The notes beneath the pieces are model-generated. The model made no database searches, was not told the DNA's origin, and worked only from the letters and a program-made list of their open reading frames with translations. This document shows positions 9,780 through 19,681 of a stretch of DNA of 64,000 nt, piece by piece; the first letter of the stretch is position 1; each line of letters starts with the position of its first letter. The DNA comes from Bizionia sp. (GTDB lineage: Bacteria > Bacteroidota > Bacteroidia > Flavobacteriales > Flavobacteriaceae): assembly GCA_020631395.1 (NCBI GenBank), contig JAHDHI010000003.1, positions 1 through 64,000 of the forward strand, given 5' to 3'. The position numbers and the translations under genes were made by a program.

Positions 9780-11513
9780 ATGAACACACAAACAATGACA
9801 ACTGAAGCAAAAGACGCCAAGAAAACGATTCGCATATCAGGAAGCGAAGCAGTCGTACGTTCTCTCATTGCTGAAGGAGTAGACATCCTTTATGGATATC
9901 CAGGAGGGGCGATCATGCCCGTTTATGATGAATTGTACAAGTTTCAAGATGAAATTCATCATGTCTTGTCACGTCATGAACAAGGCGCTACGCATTCAGC
10001 ACAAGGTTATGCTAGAATTTCAGGGAAGGTAGGGGTCGCAATTGCAACCTCTGGTCCAGGAGCAACAAACTTGATTACCGGTATCGCAGATGCTCAAATA
10101 GATTCGACACCAATGGTTTGCATTACTGGGCAAGTGCCATCACACCTATTGGGGAGCGATGCCTTCCAGGAAACGGACATCGTAGGCATTTCCACACCAG
10201 TGACCAAATGGAACCATCAAGTCACCAAAGCTTCAGAGATACCGACAGTTATGGCCAAGGCATTCTACATAGCCAAAAGTGGACGACCAGGACCTGTATT
10301 GATAGATATAACGAAAGATGCTCAATTCGAAGAATTCGATTTTTCCTATGAGAAATGTACAGGAGTGAGAAGCTATGTTCCAGTGCCAAAAACAGATCCA
10401 GATACTTTGACTGCTGCAGCAGAGCTTATAAACAAAGCAAAGAAACCATTGGTTGTTTGGGGACAAGGTGTCATTCTGAGCAAGGCAGAGGAAGCGTTCA
10501 AGGCCGTCATAGAAAAAGCAGGAATCCCTTCTGCTTGGACGATTATGGGAGCTTCAGCAATACCGACTTCCCACCCCTTGAATGTGGGAATGGTAGGAAT
10601 GCATGGGAACTATGCACCGAATGTACTCACTAACGAATGCGATGTGTTGATAGCCATTGGTATGCGTTTCGATGATCGTGTGACAGGGAAATTGGATGAA
10701 TACGCAAGACAAGCCAAGATCGTTCACTTTGAAATTGATCCAGCAGAAATAGATAAAAACGTGAAAACGGATGTTGCTGTCTTAGGAGATGCAAAAGCCA
10801 GTTTGGAAGCGTTATTGCCGTTATTGAATGAAAATACACATACAGAGTGGCATCAGAAATTTAAGGACCTATATGCTATCGAATTTGAAAAAGTAATTAA
10901 AAATGACTTGCATCCTACAAAAGAAGGATTGACGATGGGGGAGGTATTAAACGAAATAAATATCCAAACCAAGGGAGAAGCAGCCATAGTTACAGATGTA
11001 GGACAGCACCAAATGATAGCGTGTCGTTATGCCGATTTCAATGTTTCTAAAAGCAACATAACATCGGGAGGGCTAGGGACCATGGGTTTTGGTTTGCCAG
11101 CAGCAATTGGAGCGAAAATGGCAGCACCAGAAAGAGAAGTTATTTCAATCTCAGGTGATGGAGGCTACCAAATGACAATCCAAGAATTGGGAACCATCTT
11201 TCAGCAAAAGGCAGCTGTAAAGGTCGTTGTCCTAAACAATGAGTTCTTGGGAATGGTACGCCAATGGCAACAATTGTTTTTTGACAAACGCTATGCGTCC
11301 ACAGAGATGACGAATCCAGACTTCGTAGCCATAGCCAAAGGGTATTATTTAAATGCCAAGCGTGTTGTGAAGCGTGAGGAATTGGCAGATGCAGTTGCAG
11401 AAATGATAGCAAGCAAAGAAGCATATTTCTTGGAGGTATGCGTAGAAAAAGAAGATAACGTATTTCCTATGGTTCCTTCGGGAGCTTCGGTTTCAGAAAT
11501 AAGATTAGAATAA
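9780..11513 (+). CDS. ilvB: acetolactate synthase, large (catalytic) subunit
   Basis: A 577-residue ThDP enzyme that condenses pyruvate with pyruvate or 2-oxobutyrate, the committed step of Val and Ile synthesis. The catalytic glutamate lies in SRHEQGATH (E67). The ThDP/Mg motif runs from GDGGYQM near residue 459 to VVLNNEFLGM. An upstream in-frame start at 9747 adds eleven unrelated residues; ATG 9780 gives the normal N-terminus MNTQTMTTEAKDAKK. The small subunit gene follows two bases downstream. Confidence 0.95.
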   Translation: MNTQTMTTEAKDAKKTIRISGSEAVVRSLIAEGVDILYGYPGGAIMPVYDELYKFQDEIHHVLSRHEQGATHSAQGYARISGKVGVAIATSGPGATNLITGIADAQIDSTPMVCITGQVPSHLLGSDAFQETDIVGISTPVTKWNHQVTKASEIPTVMAKAFYIAKSGRPGPVLIDITKDAQFEEFDFSYEKCTGVRSYVPVPKTDPDTLTAAAELINKAKKPLVVWGQGVILSKAEEAFKAVIEKAGIPSAWTIMGASAIPTSHPLNVGMVGMHGNYAPNVLTNECDVLIAIGMRFDDRVTGKLDEYARQAKIVHFEIDPAEIDKNVKTDVAVLGDAKASLEALLPLLNENTHTEWHQKFKDLYAIEFEKVIKNDLHPTKEGLTMGEVLNEINIQTKGEAAIVTDVGQHQMIACRYADFNVSKSNITSGGLGTMGFGLPAAIGAKMAAPEREVISISGDGGYQMTIQELGTIFQQKAAVKVVVLNNEFLGMVRQWQQLFFDKRYASTEMTNPDFVAIAKGYYLNAKRVVKREELADAVAEMIASKEAYFLEVCVEKEDNVFPMVPSGASVSEIRLE

Positions 11514-11515
11514 TT

Positions 11516-12043
11516 ATGAGCACAGGAATAAAATCATATACGATTTCAGTATATACAGAAAACAACATAGGGTTGTTAAACCGTATTTCAGCAATCTTTC
11601 AACGTAGACACATAAACATAGAGAGTTTGAACATATCGGCTTCGGAAATAGAAGGTGTATCCAGATTTACCATCGTCGTTGACATGACCGAGGAAAAAGT
11701 AAGAAAGATAATTGGTCAGATAGAAAAGCAGATAGAGGTGATAAAAGCATATTGCCATACTGAAGAAGAGATCATTTATCAGCAAACGGCAATGTTTAAG
11801 ATCAAATCGGAACTATTGTTTGAAGAACGACAAATTCAAAACATAATAAAAGAAAGCAATTCTAGGATAGTAACTGTAAACAAAGAGTTTTTCGTCCTTG
11901 AGAAATCAGGAAGGCAAAACGAAATAGAATTGTTGCATAGAGAATTAAGTGCTTTTGGGATTTTGCAATTTACACGTTCAGGACGCATTGCAGTAACAAA
12001 GGAACGAATGGAAATATCACAAATGCTAGTTGCATTTAACTAA
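11516..12043 (+). CDS. ilvN: acetolactate synthase, small (regulatory) subunit
   Basis: A 175-residue regulatory partner of IlvB. Residues 1-80 form an ACT domain ([31 protein letters not shown]), the site of valine feedback in the family. The remaining part matches the usual C-terminal domain. It lies two bases after ilvB, consistent with a 1:1 complex and translational coupling. Confidence 0.93.
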   Translation: MSTGIKSYTISVYTENNIGLLNRISAIFQRRHINIESLNISASEIEGVSRFTIVVDMTEEKVRKIIGQIEKQIEVIKAYCHTEEEIIYQQTAMFKIKSELLFEERQIQNIIKESNSRIVTVNKEFFVLEKSGRQNEIELLHRELSAFGILQFTRSGRIAVTKERMEISQMLVAFN

Positions 12044-12059
12044 TCAAAAAAAAACAAAA

Positions 12060-13562
12060 ATGGCAAATTATTTCAACACATTATCATTAAGAGACCAATT
12101 AGAGCAATTGGGACAATGTCGTTTCATGGGAGCTTCGGAATTCGAGAATGGAGTGGAAGCATTGAAAGGCAAGAAGATCGTAATCGTTGGTTGTGGTGCG
12201 CAAGGACTAAACCAAGGATTGAACATGAGAGATTCTGGATTGGACATCTCATACACTTTACGTCAAGCTGCTATAGACGAGCAACGTGCATCATACAAGA
12301 ATGCCACGTCTAATGGGTTTAATGTGGGAAACTACGAAGAGTTGATTCCTACTGCAGACTTGGTACTTAATTTAACTCCGGACAAGCAACATACGAGTGT
12401 TGTGAATGCTGTGATGCCTTTAATGAAAAAGGGAGCGACATTAAGCTACTCTCACGGATTCAACATCGTAGAAGAAGGAACACAAATACGTAAGGACCTT
12501 ACTGTGATAATGGTAGCTCCAAAATGCCCAGGAACAGAAGTTCGAGAAGAATACAAACGTGGTTTCGGAGTGCCTACGTTAATCGCTGTACATCCAGAAA
12601 ACGATCCAGAAAACAAGGGATGGGAACAAGCCAAGGCTTATGCGGCAGCAACTGGTGGACATAGAGCAGGCGTTTTAGGGTCTTCTTTCGTAGCTGAGGT
12701 GAAAAGTGATTTGATGGGAGAGCAAACCATTCTGTGTGGTTTGTTGCAAACGGGAGCAATACTTTCTTTCGACAAAATGGTGGCAGAAGGAATAGAAGCT
12801 GGTTATGCGGCTAAACTCATTCAGTTTGGATGGGAAACCATCACAGAGGCGTTGAAACATGGGGGTATTACGAATATGATGGATAGATTGTCCAATCCGG
12901 CAAAGATCAAGGCTTTTGAATTGTCTGAAGAACTAAAGGGAATCATGAGACCATTGTTCGAGAAGCATATGGATGACATCATCTCTGGACATTTCTCAAA
13001 GACAATGATGGAAGATTGGGCCAATGATGACGTAAACCTGTTGAAATGGAGAGCGGAAACAGGAGAAACGGCATTTGAAAAAACAGCATTGACATCAGAT
13101 CACATTTCTGAACAAGAGTATTTTGACAATGGAGTATTGTTGGTCGCATTTGTGAAATCTGGAGTAGAATTGGCTTTTGAAACTATGGTAAGTGCTGGTA
13201 TCATTGAAGATTCTGCATATTACGAATCGCTTCATGAGTTGCCGTTGATAGCCAATACGATTGCAAGAAAGAAATTGTTCGAAATGAACAGAGTGATTTC
13301 CGATACGGCAGAATACGGATGTTATTTGTTCGATCATGCATGTAAACCATTGTTGGTAGATTTCATGAAAACAGTAAATACGGACATTGTCGGTAAACCA
13401 TTTTCAACATCCAATGCAGTTGACAATGTAGAATTGATTGCGATAAACGATGCCATTAGAAACCATCCAATAGAAGCAGTTGGTAAACGTCTTCGTGCGG
13501 CAATGACGGCAATGAAAACAATAAAGACGGAAGTTGTGGCCAAGGATTCGGTACTGGCTTAA
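12060..13562 (+). CDS. ilvC: ketol-acid reductoisomerase, class II
   Basis: A 500-residue NADPH-dependent reductoisomerase, the second common step in Ile/Val synthesis. [17 protein letters not shown] is the dinucleotide-binding turn. The length and duplicated C-terminal knotted domain place it with the long class II enzymes such as that of E. coli (about 490 residues). An upstream in-frame start overlaps ilvN, but ATG 12060 with an A-rich leader gives the family N-terminus MANYFNTL. Confidence 0.94.
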   Translation: MANYFNTLSLRDQLEQLGQCRFMGASEFENGVEALKGKKIVIVGCGAQGLNQGLNMRDSGLDISYTLRQAAIDEQRASYKNATSNGFNVGNYEELIPTADLVLNLTPDKQHTSVVNAVMPLMKKGATLSYSHGFNIVEEGTQIRKDLTVIMVAPKCPGTEVREEYKRGFGVPTLIAVHPENDPENKGWEQAKAYAAATGGHRAGVLGSSFVAEVKSDLMGEQTILCGLLQTGAILSFDKMVAEGIEAGYAAKLIQFGWETITEALKHGGITNMMDRLSNPAKIKAFELSEELKGIMRPLFEKHMDDIISGHFSKTMMEDWANDDVNLLKWRAETGETAFEKTALTSDHISEQEYFDNGVLLVAFVKSGVELAFETMVSAGIIEDSAYYESLHELPLIANTIARKKLFEMNRVISDTAEYGCYLFDHACKPLLVDFMKTVNTDIVGKPFSTSNAVDNVELIAINDAIRNHPIEAVGKRLRAAMTAMKTIKTEVVAKDSVLA

Positions 13563-13589
13563 CCCATAAAGAAATATTACCTTGAGATT

Positions 13590-13711
13590 GACTGTCTCGA
13601 AAACCATGAAATATGCGAATTGTCTTGCCTGGCTTGTCAAAATTATTGAGAAATTAATAGTTGAAGTTAAACAAGCTAGGTTTGCAATTACATATTGTTT
13701 TTTAGACAGTC
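13590..13711. repeat. MITE-like long imperfect palindrome between ilvC and ilvA
   Basis: The ends GACTGTCT (13590-13597) and AGACAGTC (13704-13711) are exact inverted repeats. Homology continues inward: CTGGCTTGT on the left matches the reverse complement of ACAAGCTAG on the right, and the flanking ATATGCGAATTG matches CAATTACATAT in inverted form. The whole 122 bases can fold into one long imperfect hairpin. No reading frame is inside. This is typical of a non-autonomous miniature element or an extragenic palindromic repeat. No second copy was recognised in the window. Confidence 0.55.
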
Positions 13712-13760
13712 TCTTTAAGTATGGATGAGTTCGGTTACAATGAAAAAAATAAATAGTTAG

Positions 13761-15023
13761 ATGCAAGTTCAAACAACATATTTTCCAACGCTGGAAGCAG
13801 TAGAAGCAGCGGCTTTAAACTTAAAAGGAGTCGCTTCGGTAACACCGTTGATGGAAAATCTACAATACTCGAAACAATTCGATTGCAATGTCTTGTTCAA
13901 ACGTGAAGATTTGCAACAAGTGCGCTCGTATAAAATTAGAGGAGCTTACAACAAAATGTCATCATTGTCTGCAACTGAAATTGAAAATGGGATAGTTTGT
14001 GCAAGTGCAGGAAACCACGCACAAGGTGTGGCGCTATCTTGCAAGCTGTTAAAAGTGAGGGGGACAATTTACATGCCTTCTCCAACTCCCAAACAAAAGG
14101 TGCAACAGGTGAAGATGTTTGGAGAGGACTATATAGACATTGTCTTGAAGGGAGATACGTTCGATGATGCTTACCATGCTGCAATGGAGGAGTGCGATCG
14201 TTTGAACAAGACGTTCATCCACCCATTTAACGATTCCAAAGTCATAGAAGGGCAAGCAACGGTCGGATTGGAAATCATAGATCAGGCAGAACACCCAATT
14301 CATTATGTGTTTGTACCAGTCGGTGGAGGTGGATTGTCAGCAGGATTGTCTACGGTTTTCAAGCAATTGTCTCCAAATACCAAGATAATTGGTGTGGAGC
14401 CGGAAGGGGCTCCATCCATGTCCACTTCTTTGAGAAACAATAAAAATACAGTACTAAAACACATTGAGAAGTTTGTAGACGGGGCAGCCGTACAACGGGT
14501 TGGCGATTTGAATTTTGAAATCTGCAAGCAAAACTTGGATGATATGGTTACAGTGCCGGAAGGCAAGGTGTGTCAGACGATTTTGGATTTGTACAACAAA
14601 GATGCCATAGTCGTTGAACCGGCTGGAGCATTGAGTATTTCTGCCTTGAGCCTTTATGCCGAACAAATAAGGGGTAAAAACGTTGTTTGTGTCGTAAGTG
14701 GAAGCAACAACGACATAACGCGTACTGCCGAAATAAAAGAGCGAGCACTTTTACATGCGAATTTGAAGCATTACTTCATAATAAAGTTTCCGCAGAGAGC
14801 TGGAGCATTGAAGGAATTCGTAGCCGACATTCTAGGACCGACAGATGACATCACTCATTTTGAATATACAAAGAAGACCAATCGTGAAAATGGAGCGGCA
14901 GTAGTCGGGTTGGAGTTGAAATCTCAAGCCGATTTGGAACCATTGATAACCAAAATGAAACTTCACAATTTCTATGGAGACTATTTAAACGACAAGCCAG
15001 ACTTGTTCCAGTTTTTGGTTTAG
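13761..15023 (+). CDS. ilvA: threonine dehydratase (threonine ammonia-lyase), biosynthetic
   Basis: A 420-residue PLP enzyme that deaminates threonine to 2-oxobutyrate, the entry to isoleucine. The PLP lysine is K58 (VRSYKIRGAYNKM), the substrate loop is SAGNHAQGVA, and a glycine-rich phosphate loop VGGGGLSAGL lies near residue 190. The last 90 residues form an ACT-like regulatory domain; one such domain, not two, matches the shorter type of the family. It ends the ilv operon, with a palindromic element between it and ilvC and a terminator after it. Confidence 0.93.
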   Translation: MQVQTTYFPTLEAVEAAALNLKGVASVTPLMENLQYSKQFDCNVLFKREDLQQVRSYKIRGAYNKMSSLSATEIENGIVCASAGNHAQGVALSCKLLKVRGTIYMPSPTPKQKVQQVKMFGEDYIDIVLKGDTFDDAYHAAMEECDRLNKTFIHPFNDSKVIEGQATVGLEIIDQAEHPIHYVFVPVGGGGLSAGLSTVFKQLSPNTKIIGVEPEGAPSMSTSLRNNKNTVLKHIEKFVDGAAVQRVGDLNFEICKQNLDDMVTVPEGKVCQTILDLYNKDAIVVEPAGALSISALSLYAEQIRGKNVVCVVSGSNNDITRTAEIKERALLHANLKHYFIIKFPQRAGALKEFVADILGPTDDITHFEYTKKTNRENGAAVVGLELKSQADLEPLITKMKLHNFYGDYLNDKPDLFQFLV

Positions 15024-15140
15024 ATCGTTTGCGATGAGCAGTTTCTTGAAATTGTTGTGTCATTGATACTTTTTTTTGAAAAATTAAAGCACGACAATTT
15101 TCAATAAGTTTCCTATTTTTACCGATTGATGGATAGAATG

Positions 15141-15172
15141 AATCCTTTGTTATTCAAGGGATTTGTTTTTTT
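15141..15172 (+). terminator. terminator after ilvA
   Basis: AATCCTTTG (15141-15149) pairs with CAAGGGATT (15155-15163), with one G-U pair and a 5-base loop. TGTTTTTTT follows. It lies in the 240-base gap between ilvA and proC, in which nothing else was recognised. Confidence 0.65.
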
Positions 15173-15263
15173 ATGAAATAGTCATAGTTAAGGATTGGAT
15201 ATATCGTAGAATGATTATGATGAATGTTACAGATGACCGATAAGAAACAATAAACAGGAACAG

Positions 15264-16061
15264 ATGAAAGTAGCTATTATAGGAGCTGGTAATTTAGGAT
15301 TGTCGATAGCAAAAGGATTGTTGTCGAGTAACGTTATAACGTCTTTGTACTTAACAAAAAGGCATATTAACGTCTTGGAAGGATTGGGTACAAACAAAGA
15401 AGTAAACATTACTTCGGACAATGCAGTGGCGATTCAAAATTCCGATGTCCTCATATTTGCGGTACAACCCAATCATTTGGCTGCCGTATTGCGAAAAAAT
15501 GCGCAATACATTACACCCAAGCACAATGTAATATCTACGATAACTGGTTTTTCCATTGAAAAGATAGAGTCTATCATAGGGGAGAAGCATTCAGTAATCA
15601 GGGCAATGCCAAATACGGCCATAGCCGTTGGGAAATCCATGACTTGTATTTGTAGCAATGAAAAGTCTCAGTTAAAATTGAATACGGCTCGTAAAATCTT
15701 CGATACTCTGGGAACTACACTGGTAATACCAGAAAAACAAATGCAAGCCGCAACTGTCGTTTGTGCAAGTGGGGTTGCCTTTTGGATGAGGCTGATTCGA
15801 GCCACCACGCAAGCAGCCATACAATTGGGCTTCGATGCAAAGGAAGCTCAAGAACTTGCAATGCATACCTGTGAAGGAGCAGCTAGCTTGTTGATAGATA
15901 CGAGGAACCATCCAGAGCAAGAAATAGACAAGGTAACGACTCCCAAAGGGTGCACCATCGAAGGATTGAACGAGATGGAACACAAAGGGCTGAGTTCATC
16001 ATTGATTCAAGGAATGGTGGCATCTTTCGAAAAGATAAATGGCATAAAAGAAAGAACATAG
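15264..16061 (+). CDS. proC: pyrroline-5-carboxylate reductase
   Basis: A 265-residue NAD(P)H-dependent reductase that performs the last step of proline synthesis. The N-terminal dinucleotide-binding turn is IIGAGNLGLSIAKGL. The C-terminal dimer domain contains TPKGCTIEGLNEMEHKGLSSSLIQGM, the characteristic P5CR signature region. It stands alone between two terminators, so it is probably its own transcription unit; no proA or proB is nearby. Confidence 0.92.
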   Translation: MKVAIIGAGNLGLSIAKGLLSSNVITSLYLTKRHINVLEGLGTNKEVNITSDNAVAIQNSDVLIFAVQPNHLAAVLRKNAQYITPKHNVISTITGFSIEKIESIIGEKHSVIRAMPNTAIAVGKSMTCICSNEKSQLKLNTARKIFDTLGTTLVIPEKQMQAATVVCASGVAFWMRLIRATTQAAIQLGFDAKEAQELAMHTCEGAASLLIDTRNHPEQEIDKVTTPKGCTIEGLNEMEHKGLSSSLIQGMVASFEKINGIKERT

Positions 16062-16097
16062 GTATTTCATCAAGCTACAAGCTTGTATGTGAAATTG

Positions 16098-16127
16098 TAA
16101 AAAACACCTTTAAAAGGTGTTTTTTTA
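16098..16127 (+). terminator. terminator after proC
   Basis: AAAAACACCTT and AAGGTGTTTTTTT form a stem around a 3-4 base loop followed by a run of T. It lies about 40 bases after the proC stop. Confidence 0.75.
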
Positions 16128-16235
16128 TGGGCTCAAGTGTCTGTAATCAGGTATTTATACGCTATTATTTTTCGTGGGTTATGGCCATATTTGTAAGTAC
16201 ATATCAAACATAACCTATTTTAACCAATCAAACCA

Positions 16236-17705
16236 ATGAAAAAAACAACCATCACAGTTAAAGCGGTGTTGCTAATCGCAATTTTATCTATTTGCCTCAC
16301 ATCTTGTAAAAAAGAAGAAAAGAAAGTAGATGAGGTGAAAACTGAAGCAGCAAAGGAAGAAGGACTAGCAACATACAAAAAAGGAGGAGTTGCTCCTTGT
16401 CTATCCAAAGCCAGTTGGTTTCCTCATACTCAAACACCAGCTCCAGCAGAGGGTAAGGGAAGTCCGTTCGATGTAAGTTCTACTACCAATTGCATCTTTC
16501 ATCAGTGGTCATGGCAAAAGTTCTTGTGGGTAACGAAACCAGAAGGAGACTTACCACTGTTTCTTCATCAAAAGGAAATAATTCAAGTAAACGATGCGAT
16601 GGAGCCAGTAACGCAAAGAGAAGGCGTTAGCGTCGTATTGACGGATACGATACAAGCAGGATCCAAACATGGTGTGTTGAAAGTGAACCCTGAATACAAT
16701 AGTGAAACAGGAAAGGCTTTTACGGTACATTATTCAATACATACCAGTTTGACGATGCAAGACGCGGCTGAAGATTTCAAGGAAGCTTTGGCATCTGGAA
16801 AATTGCCAGCGGACAACTTGGAGACTTTCCCTGTGGGATCATTGGAGTTAAAAGTGTCTTGGGTAGATGCAGCTGCAATACCAAATAACAAGCTAGGAAA
16901 CTATTATACGACCATGGCAGCGGTAATCGATAAAGATGGTAAAACATATACCAACACAAAAATGGCCTTGTTGGGTATGCACGTTGTTGGAGTCGTGGAA
17001 AACCATCCAGAATTCATATGGGCGACTTTCGAACATGACGACATGGCTCCCAACTACGATTGGAAAGCAAATACGGCAAGTTCAGCAACTCAAAAATTAT
17101 TGTTTGCAGAAGGAAGTACTTCTGGTTTGGATGGTATTACATTCATCAAAGATAAAGAACCGGTACTAGCCAACAAGGCTTACGATCTGTTTCAATACGG
17201 CGTGCCCGTAACTGTCTCTGGTTATATGGAAACCAGTCAGAGCGAACCAGAAAATTTTGATCATATCAAAGAGATAAATGCGAGTGTCGCAGCAAACCTA
17301 GAAGGGGTATGGAAAAATTACTTCTACAATGGTTCCATTTGGATAGATACAGATGGTATGACTCCAGAACAGCAAGCTCAAAAAATTGTGGAACTGGGAA
17401 ATAATATTGGTAGTGCGACGCCAGGATCCAGTGCAAGAGGCTCTTTGAATTGTGCCAATGTGACAATGGAAACCTTTACTCAAACATTTCAAAGCGACAT
17501 TTCGGACATCAATGTGAACAACTTGGCAAATTGCTTTTCTTGCCACAACCCTAGTAGTTTTTCAGGGAACACATCTCCAATATACTTAAGTCACATATTC
17601 GATAAGTTCATTCAGATAAATGACGGTAAAAGTGATAAGGAAGTTGAGTTGATGAAAGACGAACAGCACCAAAAAATGGCAGAGTTCCTAAGAACGATGA
17701 AATAA
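16236..17705 (+). CDS. haem c-binding lipoprotein, cytochrome family
   Basis: A 489-residue lipoprotein. Residues 1-24 are a signal peptide with lipobox LTSC (lipidated C24), followed by a Lys/Glu-rich linker. The middle holds HVVGVVENHPEFIWATFEHDDMAP, a segment I associate with a cytochrome-family protein of unknown role. CFSCH at residues 433-437 is a single c-type haem attachment motif. It probably sits in the periplasm or at the outer membrane and moves electrons; the partner is not visible. It lies between proC and the leu operon with no functional link to amino-acid synthesis. Confidence 0.7.
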   Translation: MKKTTITVKAVLLIAILSICLTSCKKEEKKVDEVKTEAAKEEGLATYKKGGVAPCLSKASWFPHTQTPAPAEGKGSPFDVSSTTNCIFHQWSWQKFLWVTKPEGDLPLFLHQKEIIQVNDAMEPVTQREGVSVVLTDTIQAGSKHGVLKVNPEYNSETGKAFTVHYSIHTSLTMQDAAEDFKEALASGKLPADNLETFPVGSLELKVSWVDAAAIPNNKLGNYYTTMAAVIDKDGKTYTNTKMALLGMHVVGVVENHPEFIWATFEHDDMAPNYDWKANTASSATQKLLFAEGSTSGLDGITFIKDKEPVLANKAYDLFQYGVPVTVSGYMETSQSEPENFDHIKEINASVAANLEGVWKNYFYNGSIWIDTDGMTPEQQAQKIVELGNNIGSATPGSSARGSLNCANVTMETFTQTFQSDISDINVNNLANCFSCHNPSSFSGNTSPIYLSHIFDKFIQINDGKSDKEVELMKDEQHQKMAEFLRTMK

Positions 17706-17738
17706 AATAACCCCAAGACTCTCATCAAAAAAACGACA

Positions 17739-17768
17739 AAAGCATCTCTGATCCAGAGATGCTTTTTC
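17739..17768. terminator. bidirectional terminator between the cytochrome gene and leuB
   Basis: AAAAGCATCTCTG (17739-17751) pairs with CAGAGATGCTTTT around a 3-base loop and is flanked by T-rich sequence on the right and A-rich sequence on the left. It can serve both the plus-strand cytochrome gene and the convergent leu operon. Confidence 0.75.
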
Positions 17769-17804
17769 ATAAAACTGTCTTTCAAATGAAAGCAGCAAGA
17801 GTAT

Positions 17805-18923
17805 TTATATGATCGTTGATTGCCCTAAATGGATATTGTTGAAATTAATGTTGGTATCTGTAGGGTTGCTTATGAAATCGGCAATAAAATCCCCAACTTT
17901 ACCAGTTGTAATATTGTCGTAAGTGGCATTTAAATCCGGAGTGGTAATCTCTAGCTTTAGAGATTTTTCAACGGCTTCTTTGATTAGTTCGGCTTCTTCA
18001 AACAATTCAAAATGCTCCAAGAGCATCGCCGCCGATAAAATAGAGGCGATTGGGTTGGCAATGCCTTTCCCAGTGGCTTGAGGATATGATCCGTGAATAG
18101 GTTCAAACATAGAGTATTTGTCTCCAACCGAAGCTGAAGCCAACAATCCAATGGAACCACCTATAACACTGGCTTCGTCGCTAATGACGTCACCAAATAG
18201 GTTCTCGGTCAATATTACATCAAACTGTTTGGGATTTAAAATCATTTGCATGGCAGCATTGTCCACAAACAAGAAGTCCAATTCCACATCTGGATATTCT
18301 ACAGCTAGTTCTGTAACGACTTTTCTCCATAGACGAGACGTTTCCAAAACATTGGCCTTGTCCACCAGTGTAACCTTCTTGCTACGAGATTGTGCAGCTT
18401 TGAATGCAAGATGAGCTATCCGTTCTATTTCGAAACGAGAATATTCACATAGGTCGGAAGCCGTATTTCCGTCTTTGCTAATTTGCTTTTCACCAAAGTA
18501 GATGCCACCGGTCAACTCGCGATAAATGCTGATGTCCGTACCTTTGATGATGTTTTGTTTCAAAGGTGATTTTTCCAATAGGGTATCGTATGCCTTTACA
18601 GGTCTAATGTTAGTGTACAAGCCAAGTTCTTTTCTTAACTTTAAAAGTCCTTGTTCTGGTCTTACTTTCGCACTGGGGTCGTTGTCATATTTCGGATGAC
18701 CGATTGCACCAAATAAAATGGCATCACTGGATTTGCACAGTGCCAAAGTGTCATCGGGCAAAGGATTGTTTTGCTCGTCGATGGCTATGGCTCCAACTGG
18801 CGCGCTTTTAAATAGGAAAGAATGGTCAAACTCCAAGGCAATAGCCTTCAAGACCTTTATGGATTGTTCTGTAACTTCTGGGCCGATACCGTCTCCTGCT
18901 AAAACAGCTATGTTTAGTTTCAT
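17805..18923 (-). CDS. leuB: 3-isopropylmalate dehydrogenase
   Basis: A 372-residue NAD-dependent decarboxylating dehydrogenase, the third step of leucine synthesis. It carries GDGIGPEV at the N-terminus, a divalent-metal and substrate region ILTENLFGDVISDEASV, and the NAD-binding EPIHGSYPQATGKGIANP. It is the last gene of the minus-strand leuA-leuC-leuD-leuB operon, 12 bases after leuD. Confidence 0.95.
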   Translation of the reverse strand: MKLNIAVLAGDGIGPEVTEQSIKVLKAIALEFDHSFLFKSAPVGAIAIDEQNNPLPDDTLALCKSSDAILFGAIGHPKYDNDPSAKVRPEQGLLKLRKELGLYTNIRPVKAYDTLLEKSPLKQNIIKGTDISIYRELTGGIYFGEKQISKDGNTASDLCEYSRFEIERIAHLAFKAAQSRSKKVTLVDKANVLETSRLWRKVVTELAVEYPDVELDFLFVDNAAMQMILNPKQFDVILTENLFGDVISDEASVIGGSIGLLASASVGDKYSMFEPIHGSYPQATGKGIANPIASILSAAMLLEHFELFEEAELIKEAVEKSLKLEITTPDLNATYDNITTGKVGDFIADFISNPTDTNINFNNIHLGQSTII

Positions 18924-18935
18924 AGAAAAGTTTAT

Positions 18936-19571
18936 TTATTCATTCCCGAAAAATAGGGAATCTTGGTTAAGTTTAGTTATTGTTTTTTTTGAGGCATTTT
19001 CAAATCGTTCTATGTCATTCTTCTTGCTCAATAGATAGTCTATGTCGTCATAACCATTTATCAAACATGTCTTTTTATATACATCGATGTCAAAAGAAGA
19101 GTTGAAAGAAGTTCCTTCAACGGAAATCGTTTGATTTTCCAAATCTACTTCCAACTTGGTTTCGGGGTGCTTGGTGATTTCATCCAATATGACACTTAGG
19201 AAATCTGGAGAAACCTGAATTGGCAACAAGCCATTGTTTAAGGCATTGCCTTTGAAAATATCTGCAAAAAAGCTAGATACGATTACTTTGAAACCATAGT
19301 CGCTCAATGCCCATGCAGCATGTTCTCGGCTGGAGCCACAACCAAAGTTGTCTCCTGCGACCAAAATGGAACCAGAATATTTCGGATTGTTTAAAACAAA
19401 ATCCTCATTTTTAGAATTGTCTTTGTTAAAACGCCAATCTCTGAACACGTTGTCTCCAAAACCATTTCTATCCGTGGCTTTCAAGAAGCGAGCAGGAATA
19501 ATTTGATCCGTGTCTACATTCTCTATGGTCAACGGAATGGCTGTTGATCGTAATTTTTTAAATTTTTCCAT
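18936..19571 (-). CDS. leuD: 3-isopropylmalate dehydratase, small subunit
   Basis: A 211-residue swivel-domain subunit that pairs with LeuC to isomerise isopropylmalate. DQIIPARFL and [16 protein letters not shown] are the expected motifs. A longer in-frame start at 19646 would add 25 residues unlike the family ([10 protein letters not shown]...); ATG 19571 gives [15 protein letters not shown], the usual N-terminus, so I chose it. Confidence 0.93.
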   Translation of the reverse strand: MEKFKKLRSTAIPLTIENVDTDQIIPARFLKATDRNGFGDNVFRDWRFNKDNSKNEDFVLNNPKYSGSILVAGDNFGCGSSREHAAWALSDYGFKVIVSSFFADIFKGNALNNGLLPIQVSPDFLSVILDEITKHPETKLEVDLENQTISVEGTSFNSSFDIDVYKKTCLINGYDDIDYLLSKKNDIERFENASKKTITKLNQDSLFFGNE

Positions 19572-19681
19572 CTTATGCCCACAAAAGCGGGTAACTTTTA
19601 ATTGTTTGTTCTTATTTTGATTGAGAAAGGTCGAAACCTTATTCATTTATGATGCCTTTGCTTCGATGTAAAGCATTCACA

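Noticed and set aside
9712-9780. Internal terminator between ilvD and ilvB
   Set aside because: The hairpin has no following T-run, and the genes are clearly one pathway; it is listed only as a hairpin.
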